Shown here piece after piece: positions 57,035 to 64,000 of a stretch of 64,000 bases of DNA. This DNA comes from Aliagarivorans taiwanensis DSM 22990 (GTDB lineage: Bacteria; Pseudomonadota; Gammaproteobacteria; Enterobacterales; Celerinatantimonadaceae): positions 1 through 64,000 of the forward strand of contig NZ_AUBZ01000002.1 in assembly GCF_000429505.1 (NCBI RefSeq), in the 5' to 3' direction. Made by a program: the position numbers and the translations under genes. Position 1 is the first letter of the stretch. Every line of letters starts with the position of its first letter. The notes below the pieces were generated by a model. The model ran no database searches and was not told the origin of the DNA. It was given only the letters and a program-made list of their open reading frames with translations.

Positions 57035-58015
57035 ATGGAAAAGTGGTGCATTGGCTTGATGCTCGCGGTACTGGCTGGTACGGCACAGGCATGTGAAAAA
57101 GTAACAATTGCGGAAATGGGGTGGAGCTCGGCCAGTGTAGTCGCGCATATCGATCAATATGTCTTAGAACATGGCTTCGGCTGCGAGGTGGAGTTAGTCG
57201 ATGGCGATACCTTGCCCACCGCGGTGTCAATGCTGACCCAAGGCTTCCCGGATATTGCCCCGGAATACTGGTTGGGCTCGATGAAAACCGCCATCAATAA
57301 GGCGGTGATGGACCAGCGGCTACGCTATGCAGGCGACACCCTATCGGATGGCGGTGAGGAAGGCTTCTGGGTACCAGCCTACCTGGTTGAAAAGCACCCG
57401 GAACTGGCCACCATCGACGGGGTTATCAAGCATGCCAAGCTGTTTAGACCTGATGAGGACGCCAATCCCACCTTCCATAACTGCCCGTCTGGGTGGAACT
57501 GCCAGGTCAGCGGCGCCAACCTGTTCAAAGCGCTACAGCTTGAGCAAGCCGGGTTCGAGTTGGTTGAAGCTGCCTCGGGCACCTTGCTTGCCGACTCTAT
57601 CTCTTCGGCCTATCAAGAGCAGCGTGGTTGGTTGGGTGTCTATTGGGCGCCGACCGCGGTATTGGGCGAGTATCCGATGGTAAAGGTCGACTTTGGCAGC
57701 GGTATCGATGAGAAACACTTCCAGGATTGCATTAGTCGCAGTATTTGTAATGAGGCGAAGCCGACCATGTATCCGCCCACGCCAGTGCTTACTTTAACAA
57801 CCGGCAGTTTTGCCGAGCGTGAACCGGCTGCGTTCACCTATCTTGAGCAACGCAGCTACAGCAACCCCCAGATGAACCAGTTACTGGCATGGATGGAGCG
57901 CAATCAAGCCAGCAGTGAGCAGGCCAGCCGCTACTTCCTCGAGACCAACCCAGAGCTGTGGCAGGCGTGGTTACCCGCCGAGGTGGCTGATGCACTGCGG
58001 GCAAGCTTCAATTAA
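57035..58015 (+). CDS. Glycine betaine/choline-type ABC binding protein, copy 3 (diverged)
   Basis: A 326-residue periplasmic receptor of the same family as copies 1 and 2 but clearly further away: VTIAEMGWSSASVVAHIDQYVLEHGFGCEVEL, DGGEEGFWVP, NCPSGWNCQVSGANLFKAL and LGVYWAPTAVLGEYPMVKVDFG. Several aromatic and charged positions differ (PDIAPEYWLG for PDIAPEMWSN; RPDEDANPTFHNC), so the ligand may differ. Start ATG 57035 follows GGAGG. It lies beyond the operon hairpin and may have its own promoter. Confidence 0.9.
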   Translation: MEKWCIGLMLAVLAGTAQACEKVTIAEMGWSSASVVAHIDQYVLEHGFGCEVELVDGDTLPTAVSMLTQGFPDIAPEYWLGSMKTAINKAVMDQRLRYAGDTLSDGGEEGFWVPAYLVEKHPELATIDGVIKHAKLFRPDEDANPTFHNCPSGWNCQVSGANLFKALQLEQAGFELVEAASGTLLADSISSAYQEQRGWLGVYWAPTAVLGEYPMVKVDFGSGIDEKHFQDCISRSICNEAKPTMYPPTPVLTLTTGSFAEREPAAFTYLEQRSYSNPQMNQLLAWMERNQASSEQASRYFLETNPELWQAWLPAEVADALRASFN

Positions 58016-58066
58016 GCCAGAGCGGGTGCTATGTTGAGGCTTTAATCGTCACCATCCTTATCTGAG

Positions 58067-59059
58067 ATGCTGAAATCGAGGTTTGCTAAAGCTATTGGCG
58101 TGGTCGTGCTGTTGCTAATTGCCGCAGTTTTGCTCGGCCCGAGGGTTGATCTCGCTACAACAAGCTCGCGCCCAGCTCTGCCGGTTGACTTAGCCACCCA
58201 CATTGCCGAGTCGGAAGGCCGCTATCACGATATCGTTGCAGGCACGGAAAAATACCTACATTGGCACGGCGAGTCACACGCCCAACCCCCGCTGAGTGTG
58301 GTCTACCTGTATGGCTTTTCCGCCTCTCGCCAAGAGACTGCGCCACTGAGCGAGAACCTTGCCAAGCAACTTGCTGCCAACCTGTTTGCTACCCGCTTCA
58401 CTGGCCATGGGCGCGAACATCCTGATGCTATGAGCGAGAGCAGTGTGCAGCGCTGGCTGGAAGATGGCTATGAAGCGCTCGCCATTGGTGAGGCGATTGG
58501 CGAGGGCGTGGTGCTGCTGGGGGTATCCACTGGCGCTACCATCGCCACTTGGCTTGCCACGCAAGCGCCCGAGCAACTGGCCGCCTTGGTGCTGATCTCG
58601 CCCAACTTCGGTCCCGCTGACCCCGGTGCACGTGCCTTGCTGTGGCCCTGGGGCGAGCAGTTGGCCAAATTAGCGACTGGCGAGCGGCGCAGCTGGCAGG
58701 CGCAGAATGCCTTACAGCATCGCTACTGGACCACCTCTTACCCCACCGAGAGCCTGTTGCCGATGATGGGGCTGGTAGAGCTGATAACGCCTGAGCTGCT
58801 TGCCAGCGTCGAGGTACCAGTGCTGGTTATCTACTCGCCGTTGGATCAGGTGGTGGACCCGCAAGCCACTGAGCGAGCCTTTCAGCAACTGGGCTCGCCA
58901 ATTAAACAGCTAACCGCTTATACCGATGCACGCGATCCCGGGCAGCATGTGTTAGCGGGCAGGGTGCTCTCACCCGACTCAACCGAAGCGGTTGAACAGA
59001 TCATTGAACAGTTTCTTCACCAAAAGGTAAGCTTGGTAACCGCCCTTAACGCCGATTAG
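58067..59059 (+). CDS. Membrane-anchored alpha/beta hydrolase
   Basis: A 330-residue hydrolase with an N-terminal hydrophobic segment (about 8-25) and an alpha/beta fold: VVYLYGFSASR oxyanion strand, nucleophile elbow GVSTGA (about 151-156), a late aspartate in SPLDQVVDP and a histidine in PGQHVLAG. The serine is flanked by threonine (GVSTGA), as in carboxylesterases and serine lipases. No cotranscribed partner tells the substrate. Start is at ATG 58067. Confidence 0.82.
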   Translation: MLKSRFAKAIGVVVLLLIAAVLLGPRVDLATTSSRPALPVDLATHIAESEGRYHDIVAGTEKYLHWHGESHAQPPLSVVYLYGFSASRQETAPLSENLAKQLAANLFATRFTGHGREHPDAMSESSVQRWLEDGYEALAIGEAIGEGVVLLGVSTGATIATWLATQAPEQLAALVLISPNFGPADPGARALLWPWGEQLAKLATGERRSWQAQNALQHRYWTTSYPTESLLPMMGLVELITPELLASVEVPVLVIYSPLDQVVDPQATERAFQQLGSPIKQLTAYTDARDPGQHVLAGRVLSPDSTEAVEQIIEQFLHQKVSLVTALNAD

Positions 59060-59069
59060 GACTCATTGA

Positions 59070-59315
59070 ATGGCAGAGATAACCCTTAGCCCGCAGCGTC
59101 GTGCGGCCCTGCTTGAGAAGATAAGCAATTACATGGATCAGGAACTGGAGCGCCCAGTCGGCCAGTTTGAAGCGGAGTTTTTGCTCGATTTTATTAGTCG
59201 TGAGTTGGGCCCTAGCTACTACAACCAAGGCCTGCACGATGCCCAAGCGGTGGTGCGACAGCGGATCGAGCTGGTGTTGGAAGATATTGAAGCCCAAGAA
59301 GTGTATCCGGACTAA
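59070..59315 (+). CDS. DUF2164 protein
   Basis: An 81-residue helical protein matching the DUF2164 pattern: basic N-terminal ITLSPQRRAALLEKI, then QFEAEFLLDFISRELGPSYYNQGLHDA and a C-terminal RIELVLEDI helix. The function of the family is unknown. It lies 10 bp after the hydrolase and 10 bp before the racemase, in one operon. Confidence 0.85.
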   Translation: MAEITLSPQRRAALLEKISNYMDQELERPVGQFEAEFLLDFISRELGPSYYNQGLHDAQAVVRQRIELVLEDIEAQEVYPD

Positions 59316-59325
59316 AGGAGCAACG

Positions 59326-60015
59326 ATGAAAACCATAGGCATACTCGGTGGAATGAGCTGGGAGTCGACAGTCACGTACTACCAAGGACTCAACCGCGCG
59401 GTTAAACAGCGTTTGGGCGGGCTTCACTCGGCCAAGTTGGTGCTGCTCAGTGTCGACTTTGCTGAGATTGAAAGGCTGCAGCATCAAGGCGAGTGGCAAC
59501 AACTCGGCGAGTTGCTGGCAGCCAATGCTCGTCAGGTGGAAGCGGCCGGTGCCGAGGGCCTATTGATTGCCACCAACACCATGCACAAGGTTGCAGAGCC
59601 CGTCGCTGCAGCTATCGGCATTCCCTTGCTGCACTTGGCAGACGCCACCGCCGAGCATCTGTTGACGCAGGGTATCCGCCGCGTTGGGCTGCTCGGCACT
59701 CGCTTTACCATGGAACAAGCCTTTTACCGTGAGCGGATCGAGGCCCGTGGCATCGAGGTCGTGGTGCCGGATGCGGCCGAGCGCGAACTGGTGCATCGGG
59801 TGATCTATGACGAGCTATGTCATGGGCAGATTGTTGATAGCTCCCGCCAAGGCTATCTGCGGATTATCGATAACCTGGCCAAGCAGGGCGCACAGGGCGT
59901 GATTCTGGGCTGTACCGAAATAGGCTTGCTGGTGGATGCTCAGCACACCGCCGTGCCGCTGTTTGACACCACGGCCATCCATATCGAACAAGCAGTGAAC
60001 TGGGCGTTGGCCTAG
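59326..60015 (+). CDS. Aspartate/glutamate racemase (YgeA-like)
   Basis: A 229-residue racemase with the two-domain Asp/Glu racemase fold: GILGGMSWEST at the N-terminus, TNTMHKVA with Thr83 where many racemases have a catalytic Cys, and GCTEIGLL with Cys196. E. coli YgeA also has a Thr-Cys pair and acts on L-aspartate and L-glutamate, so the Thr is not a lesion. The frame is open for 53 more codons upstream, but those overlap DUF2164 and are not coding. Confidence 0.88.
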   Translation: MKTIGILGGMSWESTVTYYQGLNRAVKQRLGGLHSAKLVLLSVDFAEIERLQHQGEWQQLGELLAANARQVEAAGAEGLLIATNTMHKVAEPVAAAIGIPLLHLADATAEHLLTQGIRRVGLLGTRFTMEQAFYRERIEARGIEVVVPDAAERELVHRVIYDELCHGQIVDSSRQGYLRIIDNLAKQGAQGVILGCTEIGLLVDAQHTAVPLFDTTAIHIEQAVNWALA

Positions 60016-60061
60016 TGTCAGCGGCTATGGTGTGACGGCCACAAGAAAGAGAATACGAAAG

Positions 60062-60925
60062 ATGCATCAATCACCCACCCGCATTGCGGCGCTCTTGCTG
60101 GCTTTGCTGGCATTTGCTGGCAACTCTTTACTCACCCGTGCAGCCTTGCTGGAGACCCCCATCGATCCGCTCAGCTTTAGCCTGCTTCGCTTGTATTCCG
60201 GTTGTATCACCTTGTTGGTGCTGGCAAGGCTGCGTAGAGGGCGTTCTTTACCAGAGCAGTCCCATGCTGGAAGCCGCTTGGGCGGTGTTGGGCTAATCGC
60301 TTACATGCTGTTATTTACCTTTGCTTATCGGGAGATGTCGACCGCGGTGGGCGCGCTACTGCTGTTCGCTAGCGTACAGATAAGCCTGTGGTTTTGGAGC
60401 CGCCTGCAAGGCGAGGGCTACACTCGCCGGGAGGTTGACGGGGTGATCATCGCCTTTGCCGGGCTAGTGCTGTTACTCGCAAAGGGTTGGAGCACCCCTG
60501 CGGTGATACCAGCTCTGCAAATGGTGGTGGCGGGGATTGCTTGGGCAGGTTATACCCTTGCGGGAAAAGGAGCGGGCGAGCCGTTGCTGATGAGCAGCGG
60601 CAACTTTATTTTGGCCTCGCTGCTCAGTTTGCTCGCATTGCCGCTCTATCTGGTGACACCGATGCAACTGGATACCTTGGCGGTCGGCTATGCCTTGCTA
60701 TCCGGTATGCTCTGCTCGGCGATTGGCTATGCCCTGTGGTACTTTGCGATTGCGCCGATGCGCGCATCTCTGGCCGGAGTGCTGCAGTTAAGTGTACCGC
60801 TGATTGCCGCGCTGATGGGCGCGGCCTACCTGCAAGAAGCCTTGTCGCTTGAGTTGTTGCTGTCGATGCTGGTGGTGCTATTGGGGATCTTGTTGGTTAT
60901 GAATCCGCGATTAAAGCGCGGGTGA
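60062..60925 (+). CDS. EamA/DMT family transporter
   Basis: A 287-residue, ten-helix membrane protein with two EamA repeats (AFAGNSLLTRAAL near the start, GIAWAGYTLAGKGAGEP opening the second half, EALSLELLLSMLVVLLGILLVM ending it). The family exports metabolites; substrate unknown. ATG 60062 is 46 bp after the racemase stop on the same strand. It may belong to the same transcript as the racemase. It is distinct from the EamA gene at 47042. Confidence 0.87.
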   Translation: MHQSPTRIAALLLALLAFAGNSLLTRAALLETPIDPLSFSLLRLYSGCITLLVLARLRRGRSLPEQSHAGSRLGGVGLIAYMLLFTFAYREMSTAVGALLLFASVQISLWFWSRLQGEGYTRREVDGVIIAFAGLVLLLAKGWSTPAVIPALQMVVAGIAWAGYTLAGKGAGEPLLMSSGNFILASLLSLLALPLYLVTPMQLDTLAVGYALLSGMLCSAIGYALWYFAIAPMRASLAGVLQLSVPLIAALMGAAYLQEALSLELLLSMLVVLLGILLVMNPRLKRG

Positions 60926-60943
60926 GCGAAGCACGAGAGGCCC

Positions 60944-62341
60944 CTAGGTGGTGGCCTCTGTGCTGGCTTGCTTGAACATCGCTATCGCATCTAGGCGCGC
61001 TTGTTTGTGATCGACAATCGGCTGCGGGTAGGGGTTCTCGGGCTGCTGAGCGGCTAACCACTCATGGGGTTGATGAATGTGTTTCGCTGGTACCTCCGCC
61101 AGCTCCTCAACCCAGGCCTTGATAAACGCACCTTCAGGATCGAAGCGCTGTCCTTGGGTGGTTGGGTTAAACACCCGAAAGTAGGGCGCGGCATCCGCAC
61201 CTGTACTGGCCGCCCATTGCCAACCTCCGTTATTCGCTGCCAAGTCGTAGTCAATGAGCAACTGGCTGAACCAGCTCTCGCCCACCCGCCAATCGATGTG
61301 AAGATCTTTAGTCAGGAAGCTGGCAACAATCATCCGTAATCGGTTGTGCATCCAGCCGCTGCGTTTCAGGCAGCGCATTGCGGCATCGACGATGGGGTAG
61401 CCGGTCATCCCTTCTTGCCATGCGCTCAAACCTTGCGGGTTTTGCTTCCAGCGCACTTTTTCGGTGTCTGGCTTAAAGGCCTGACGGGCACCCAGTCGCG
61501 GATACTCGTAAAGCAAGTGGCGGTAGAACTCGCGCCAGATTAGCTCGTTTAACCAAGCAAAGCCGGGTTGGCTGCGCTCAGTTGGCAGTTGTCCTAGGTG
61601 CTGACTGAGTGCTTGTAAACACTGGTTAGGACTTAAGCTGCCCACCGCAAGGTAGGGTGAGAGTTGACTGGTTGCGCTGACACTGGGGAAATCGCGAGCC
61701 CGTTCATAGTCCTCTAAGTACTCAATGCAGAAGCGTTCCAAGCGCTGCTGTGCCGCGGCTTCGCCTGCGGGCCAGTCAATCTGTTCGGCCACACTGGGGA
61801 AGGGAGGCGTACTGGCTTGCTGTTCATCGCACGCTTCGGGGGCGGGGAAGCAACTGTAGCCGCACAGGCGCAGTTGCTGTATCCAGGCGCGGCTAAACGG
61901 CGTGTACACGTGGTACATCGAGCCGTTAGCGGTGCGAATACTGCCATGTGGTAGCACGCAATCGCCATTAAACCGTTGCAGCGGGACGGAGAGGTGCTGC
62001 TCCACGTCGTGGTCACTTCGGCGGCTCTCTATGTCTATCGCATAGTTGGCGAAGTAACCATTAATCATATTCAGCTGGGCGTGCTGCTCCATAACTTCGG
62101 GCAAGCGTTGCTTGGTTTCGCAGGTGAGTACCGAGAACGGTATGCCGCGCACCGCCAATGAGTAGGCCAGTTGATTGACACTCTCTTGGACAAAACGTTG
62201 TTGGTTGTTGCTGGGAGAGCGCAGCTCCTGACAATCGACGTAGACAGCGCTGATGCGGTCCGCGTGTTGAAGGGCTTGATAGAGTGCTGGGTTGTCAGTA
62301 ACTCGCAGGTCTTTCCTGAACCAAACTGTGCCGTGCTTCAT
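60944..62341 (-). CDS. phrB: Deoxyribodipyrimidine photolyase (class I CPD)
   Basis: A 465-residue light-driven repair enzyme that splits cyclobutane pyrimidine dimers. The N-terminal alpha/beta antenna domain (HGTVWFRKDLRVTDNPAL), and the FAD-binding helical domain with WLNELIWREFYRH, GMTGYPIVDAAMRCL, and NNGGWQWAASTGAD are intact; the tryptophan chain positions appear kept. Length is as in E. coli PhrB. No MerR-type or DUF523 neighbour is seen. It is divergent from an AT-rich region. Confidence 0.95.
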   Translation of the reverse strand: MKHGTVWFRKDLRVTDNPALYQALQHADRISAVYVDCQELRSPSNNQQRFVQESVNQLAYSLAVRGIPFSVLTCETKQRLPEVMEQHAQLNMINGYFANYAIDIESRRSDHDVEQHLSVPLQRFNGDCVLPHGSIRTANGSMYHVYTPFSRAWIQQLRLCGYSCFPAPEACDEQQASTPPFPSVAEQIDWPAGEAAAQQRLERFCIEYLEDYERARDFPSVSATSQLSPYLAVGSLSPNQCLQALSQHLGQLPTERSQPGFAWLNELIWREFYRHLLYEYPRLGARQAFKPDTEKVRWKQNPQGLSAWQEGMTGYPIVDAAMRCLKRSGWMHNRLRMIVASFLTKDLHIDWRVGESWFSQLLIDYDLAANNGGWQWAASTGADAAPYFRVFNPTTQGQRFDPEGAFIKAWVEELAEVPAKHIHQPHEWLAAQQPENPYPQPIVDHKQARLDAIAMFKQASTEATT

Positions 62342-62452
62342 CTTGCTACTCCTTAGTGTATGAGTGCACTACGTATCCCTATGCCCGGTTGGTTTACTCA
62401 AACGTCTCACGATAGCGAGACTGTTCAAAGAGTATACAACCGCTCTACTCCT

Positions 62453-62623
62453 TTAGTGTGATTCCAAAATGACAGAGTGCCAGTGTTGACGGCTGTTTGC
62501 AGCGAGCAGCGCACTAAATAACTCCACACATTTGGTGGACCAGACCTGCAAAAAGCGAAACTGCTTACTAACAGTAGAACGATCATGCTGTTGCAGATAA
62601 TTAACTAGTGAATCACTCTGAAT
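62453..62623 (-). pseudogene. Possible gene remnant
   Basis: On the minus strand 56 codons stay open between stops, reading SLVNYLQQHDRSTVSKQFR then VWSTKCVELFSALLAAN to a final WHSVILESH. The composition looks like coding sequence (helical, varied) but there is no ATG or convincing ribosome site, so it may be the tail of a lost gene. No family is recognised. Confidence 0.25.
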
Positions 62624-63050
62624 TTAGCCCTTTCAATAATTGTTATCCACTTGGATATTTTGGTTAATCAATTACCTAAATGGTATGACCATTAAACATA
62701 TTAAATAATCTCTCGACCAGTGTTTTTAATAACCATTCATTATATTGATTGAAATATTACTAATGTAGCGAGTAGAGTGTATTTTAATTTCAATAGATAA
62801 TTTTAAAACCAAAAAATAATAAGAAACCAGTTTCATTAAAGGGTTTCGTTTAGCAGCTATAACTCTATCTTATTGAATTATAAGTTTTTAGATAAATGTT
62901 AATGGCTGTGGTGCTCTAGAGTGGCGCTTCATATCGGTGCAGGGCCCGTCAACTAGATTAGCTGTTCTATCGAGCTAGGGTGTCATTGAATGATCTCCGC
63001 CTCGCAACATATCGGTAACATAAGGTAGTTAGCTTCTGAACTTCAAGGTA

Positions 63051-63079
63051 TTGACAATATGTGAAATAGATCATATTGA
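63051..63079 (+). promoter_or_regulatory. phaB promoter with an overlapping CRP-like site
   Basis: TTGACA (63051-63056) and TATTGA (63074-63079) are spaced by 17 bp, a strong sigma-70 match. A CRP-like sequence TGTGA-N6-TCATA (63060-63075, 9 of 10 core bases) sits between the boxes, where bound CRP would block RNA polymerase. The start of phaB is about 80 bp on, with a hairpin CACCAGA/TCTGGTG (63089-63113) in the leader. Confidence 0.5.
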
Positions 63080-63161
63080 TTTATATCTCACCAGAAAGGG
63101 AAAATATCTGGTGGGTGTTGTAAGTGACATTAAATAATAACTAGCGACATGGAGTGGACGA

Positions 63162-63908
63162 ATGGATAGCAAACGAGTGGCGGTTATTACCGGTGCCCTG
63201 GGTGGCATTGGTAGCGCAACCTGCAAAGCCCTGGTCGAAAGTGGTTTTTTCGTGGTAGCTCTTAGCCGAGGGCGCACTGAGCAACAAATCAACGATTGGT
63301 TAGATGAACAGCAAATTGATCGAGCCAGCGTTAGCTTCAAATTTCTCGATATCACCGATAGCCAAGCCTCCGCAGAAGTCATCAAAGAGATCTTCTCAGA
63401 GTTCGGTAGTGTCGAATTGCTAGTCAATAACGCAGGCATCACCCGTGATGGCCTGTTTCGCAAGATGAACTTCGATAGCTGGTATCAAGTACTGAATACC
63501 AACCTGATTAGTCTGTACAGCGTTACGCAGCCTGTGTTTAAGGCGATGTGCGAGCAGGGCCATGGTCGAATTATCAATATTTCGTCCATTAATGGCCTGA
63601 AAGGCCAGTTTGGTCAGGTGAACTACTCTGCAGCTAAGGCCGGTATTATCGGCTTCACCAAGGCGTTGGCCCTGGAAGGGGCGGGCAAAGGGGTAACGGT
63701 TAATGCCATCGCCCCGGGATACACCGCGACACCGATGGTGACAGCCATCAAGGATGAGGTGTTGGAGCAGATTACCTCTCAGGTGCCGATGAAGCGCCTG
63801 GCCTTGCCGGAAGAGATCGCTGGTGCGGTCACCTATTTGGCGAGTGGGCCTGCTGCCTATATCACTGGTGAAACCTTGTCGCTTAACGGCGGCCAATACA
63901 TGCATTAG
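63162..63908 (+). CDS. phaB: Acetoacetyl-CoA reductase PhaB
   Basis: A 248-residue short-chain dehydrogenase. VAVITGALGGIGSATC (the NADPH loop), NNAGITRDGLFRKM, the catalytic Ser in NISSINGLKGQFGQ and YSAAKAG identify PhaB rather than FabG. It reduces acetoacetyl-CoA to (R)-3-hydroxybutyryl-CoA for polyhydroxybutyrate. GGAG precedes the ATG. PhaA follows 14 bp later, as in the Vibrio phaB-phaA-phaP-phaC order. Confidence 0.9.
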   Translation: MDSKRVAVITGALGGIGSATCKALVESGFFVVALSRGRTEQQINDWLDEQQIDRASVSFKFLDITDSQASAEVIKEIFSEFGSVELLVNNAGITRDGLFRKMNFDSWYQVLNTNLISLYSVTQPVFKAMCEQGHGRIINISSINGLKGQFGQVNYSAAKAGIIGFTKALALEGAGKGVTVNAIAPGYTATPMVTAIKDEVLEQITSQVPMKRLALPEEIAGAVTYLASGPAAYITGETLSLNGGQYMH

Positions 63909-63922
63909 TTACAGGAAGGACT

Positions 63923-64000
63923 ATGAAGAAAGTACTGATCGTTGCTGCGAAACGTACCCCCATCGGAAGCTTTGGTGGCGCTCTTAAGTCGGTTGCTGCA
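63923..64000 (+). CDS. phaA: Acetyl-CoA acetyltransferase PhaA (5' part only)
   Basis: The first 26 codons of a thiolase: VLIVAAKRTPIGSFGGAL is the standard N-terminus of biosynthetic acetyl-CoA acetyltransferases. AGGAAGGA precedes the ATG. The gene runs off the end of the window, so its active-site cysteine and histidines cannot be checked. It follows phaB on the same strand with a 14-bp gap. Confidence 0.88.
   Translation, partial: MKKVLIVAAKRTPIGSFGGALKSVAA

Larger units (their letters stand above)
62342..63161. other. AT-rich 820-bp intergenic region
   Basis: This long gap between phrB and phaB is much richer in A and T than its surroundings, especially 62630-62890, with no ribosome site and gene pair I trust. 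It contains a possible gene remnant at 62453-62623 and the phaB promoter near its right end. It could house a small RNA or be a transferred or decayed segment. Confidence 0.5.

Noticed and set aside
59326-60015. The Thr for Cys in the racemase as a disabling change
   Set aside because: E. coli YgeA, an active racemase, has the same Thr-Cys pair at equivalent positions.

Overview
The window is about 64 kb of chromosome, roughly 54% GC by eye, from a gammaproteobacterium. The best fit is a marine or brackish member of the Alteromonadales/Vibrionales sphere (Shewanella- or Ferrimonas-like). This rests on the ubiE-ubiJ-ubiB-tatABC-tatD block, the GntR-prpB-prpC-acnD-prpF-prpE methylcitrate operon, a glrK-qseG-glrR signalling operon, a DUF2860 outer-membrane protein, a CosR/EctR-like osmoregulator beside betaine transport genes, and a phaB-phaA start at the right edge. 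Genus was not determined. No prophage, integrase, insertion sequence, CRISPR array or tRNA gene was recognised, so most of the window is ordinary chromosome.

Layout. 1-715: a 5S rRNA gene with an rRNA-like promoter just upstream, a strong terminator, and a degenerate direct repeat. 0.7-5.5 kb: an acyltransferase, an esterase, an oxidoreductase/cupin pair, a SUKH protein, an alkyltransferase-like DNA-damage protein and an orphan ParA ATPase. 5.7-16.3 kb: a GIY-YIG protein, a formate channel fused to CBS domains, a LysR regulator, YjbQ, a TSUP permease, a YdgJ-like oxidoreductase, an Mpv17-like membrane protein, a diguanylate cyclase, a broken GlcG-type gene and asd. 16.3-19.9 kb: the GlrK/QseG/GlrR envelope-stress system. 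19.9-28.7 kb: propionate catabolism, with palindromic operator candidates in front of its GntR regulator. 28.7-29.8 kb: a broken small gene and two small ORFs. 29.9-36.4 kb: ubiquinone and Tat genes, then a frameshifted MFS transporter. 36.5-50.7 kb: dbpA, a DUF4397 lipoprotein, aspA, creA-like, two AraC-type regulators, a cysteine hydrolase, a chemoreceptor, an EamA exporter, a DUF2860 porin-like protein and rimO. 50.8-58.0 kb: a compatible-solute uptake island with three paralogous betaine/choline-type binding proteins, one permease, one ATPase with CBS domains, a CosR/EctR-like MarR regulator and a broken LuxR gene. 58.0-62.3 kb: a hydrolase, DUF2164, an Asp/Glu racemase, an EamA transporter and a photolyase. 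62.3-64 kb: an AT-rich 820-bp gap and the start of a polyhydroxyalkanoate operon.

How parts work together. PrpE activates propionate, PrpC condenses it with oxaloacetate, AcnD plus PrpF convert methylcitrate to methylisocitrate, and PrpB cleaves that to pyruvate and succinate; the adjacent GntR protein probably senses a pathway intermediate. The betaine genes form a complete importer with two extra receptors, and the regulator gene is divergent from the transporter operon across a region rich in inverted repeats. Both FocA and the betaine ATPase carry CBS pairs, which suggests that nucleotides or ionic strength gate transport.

Four genes carry disabling lesions: an internal TAA in the GlcG-like gene, an internal TAG in a small unknown gene, a 2-bp loss in a GC run in the MFS gene, and an internal deletion in the LuxR gene. 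All still read well on both sides of the lesion, so the decay is recent, or the single-base cases are sequencing errors. The least-described items are the FocA-CBS fusion with a possible internal start, the three-receptor betaine island with its operators and leader hairpins, the Mpv17-like protein, and the apparently free-standing 5S gene.
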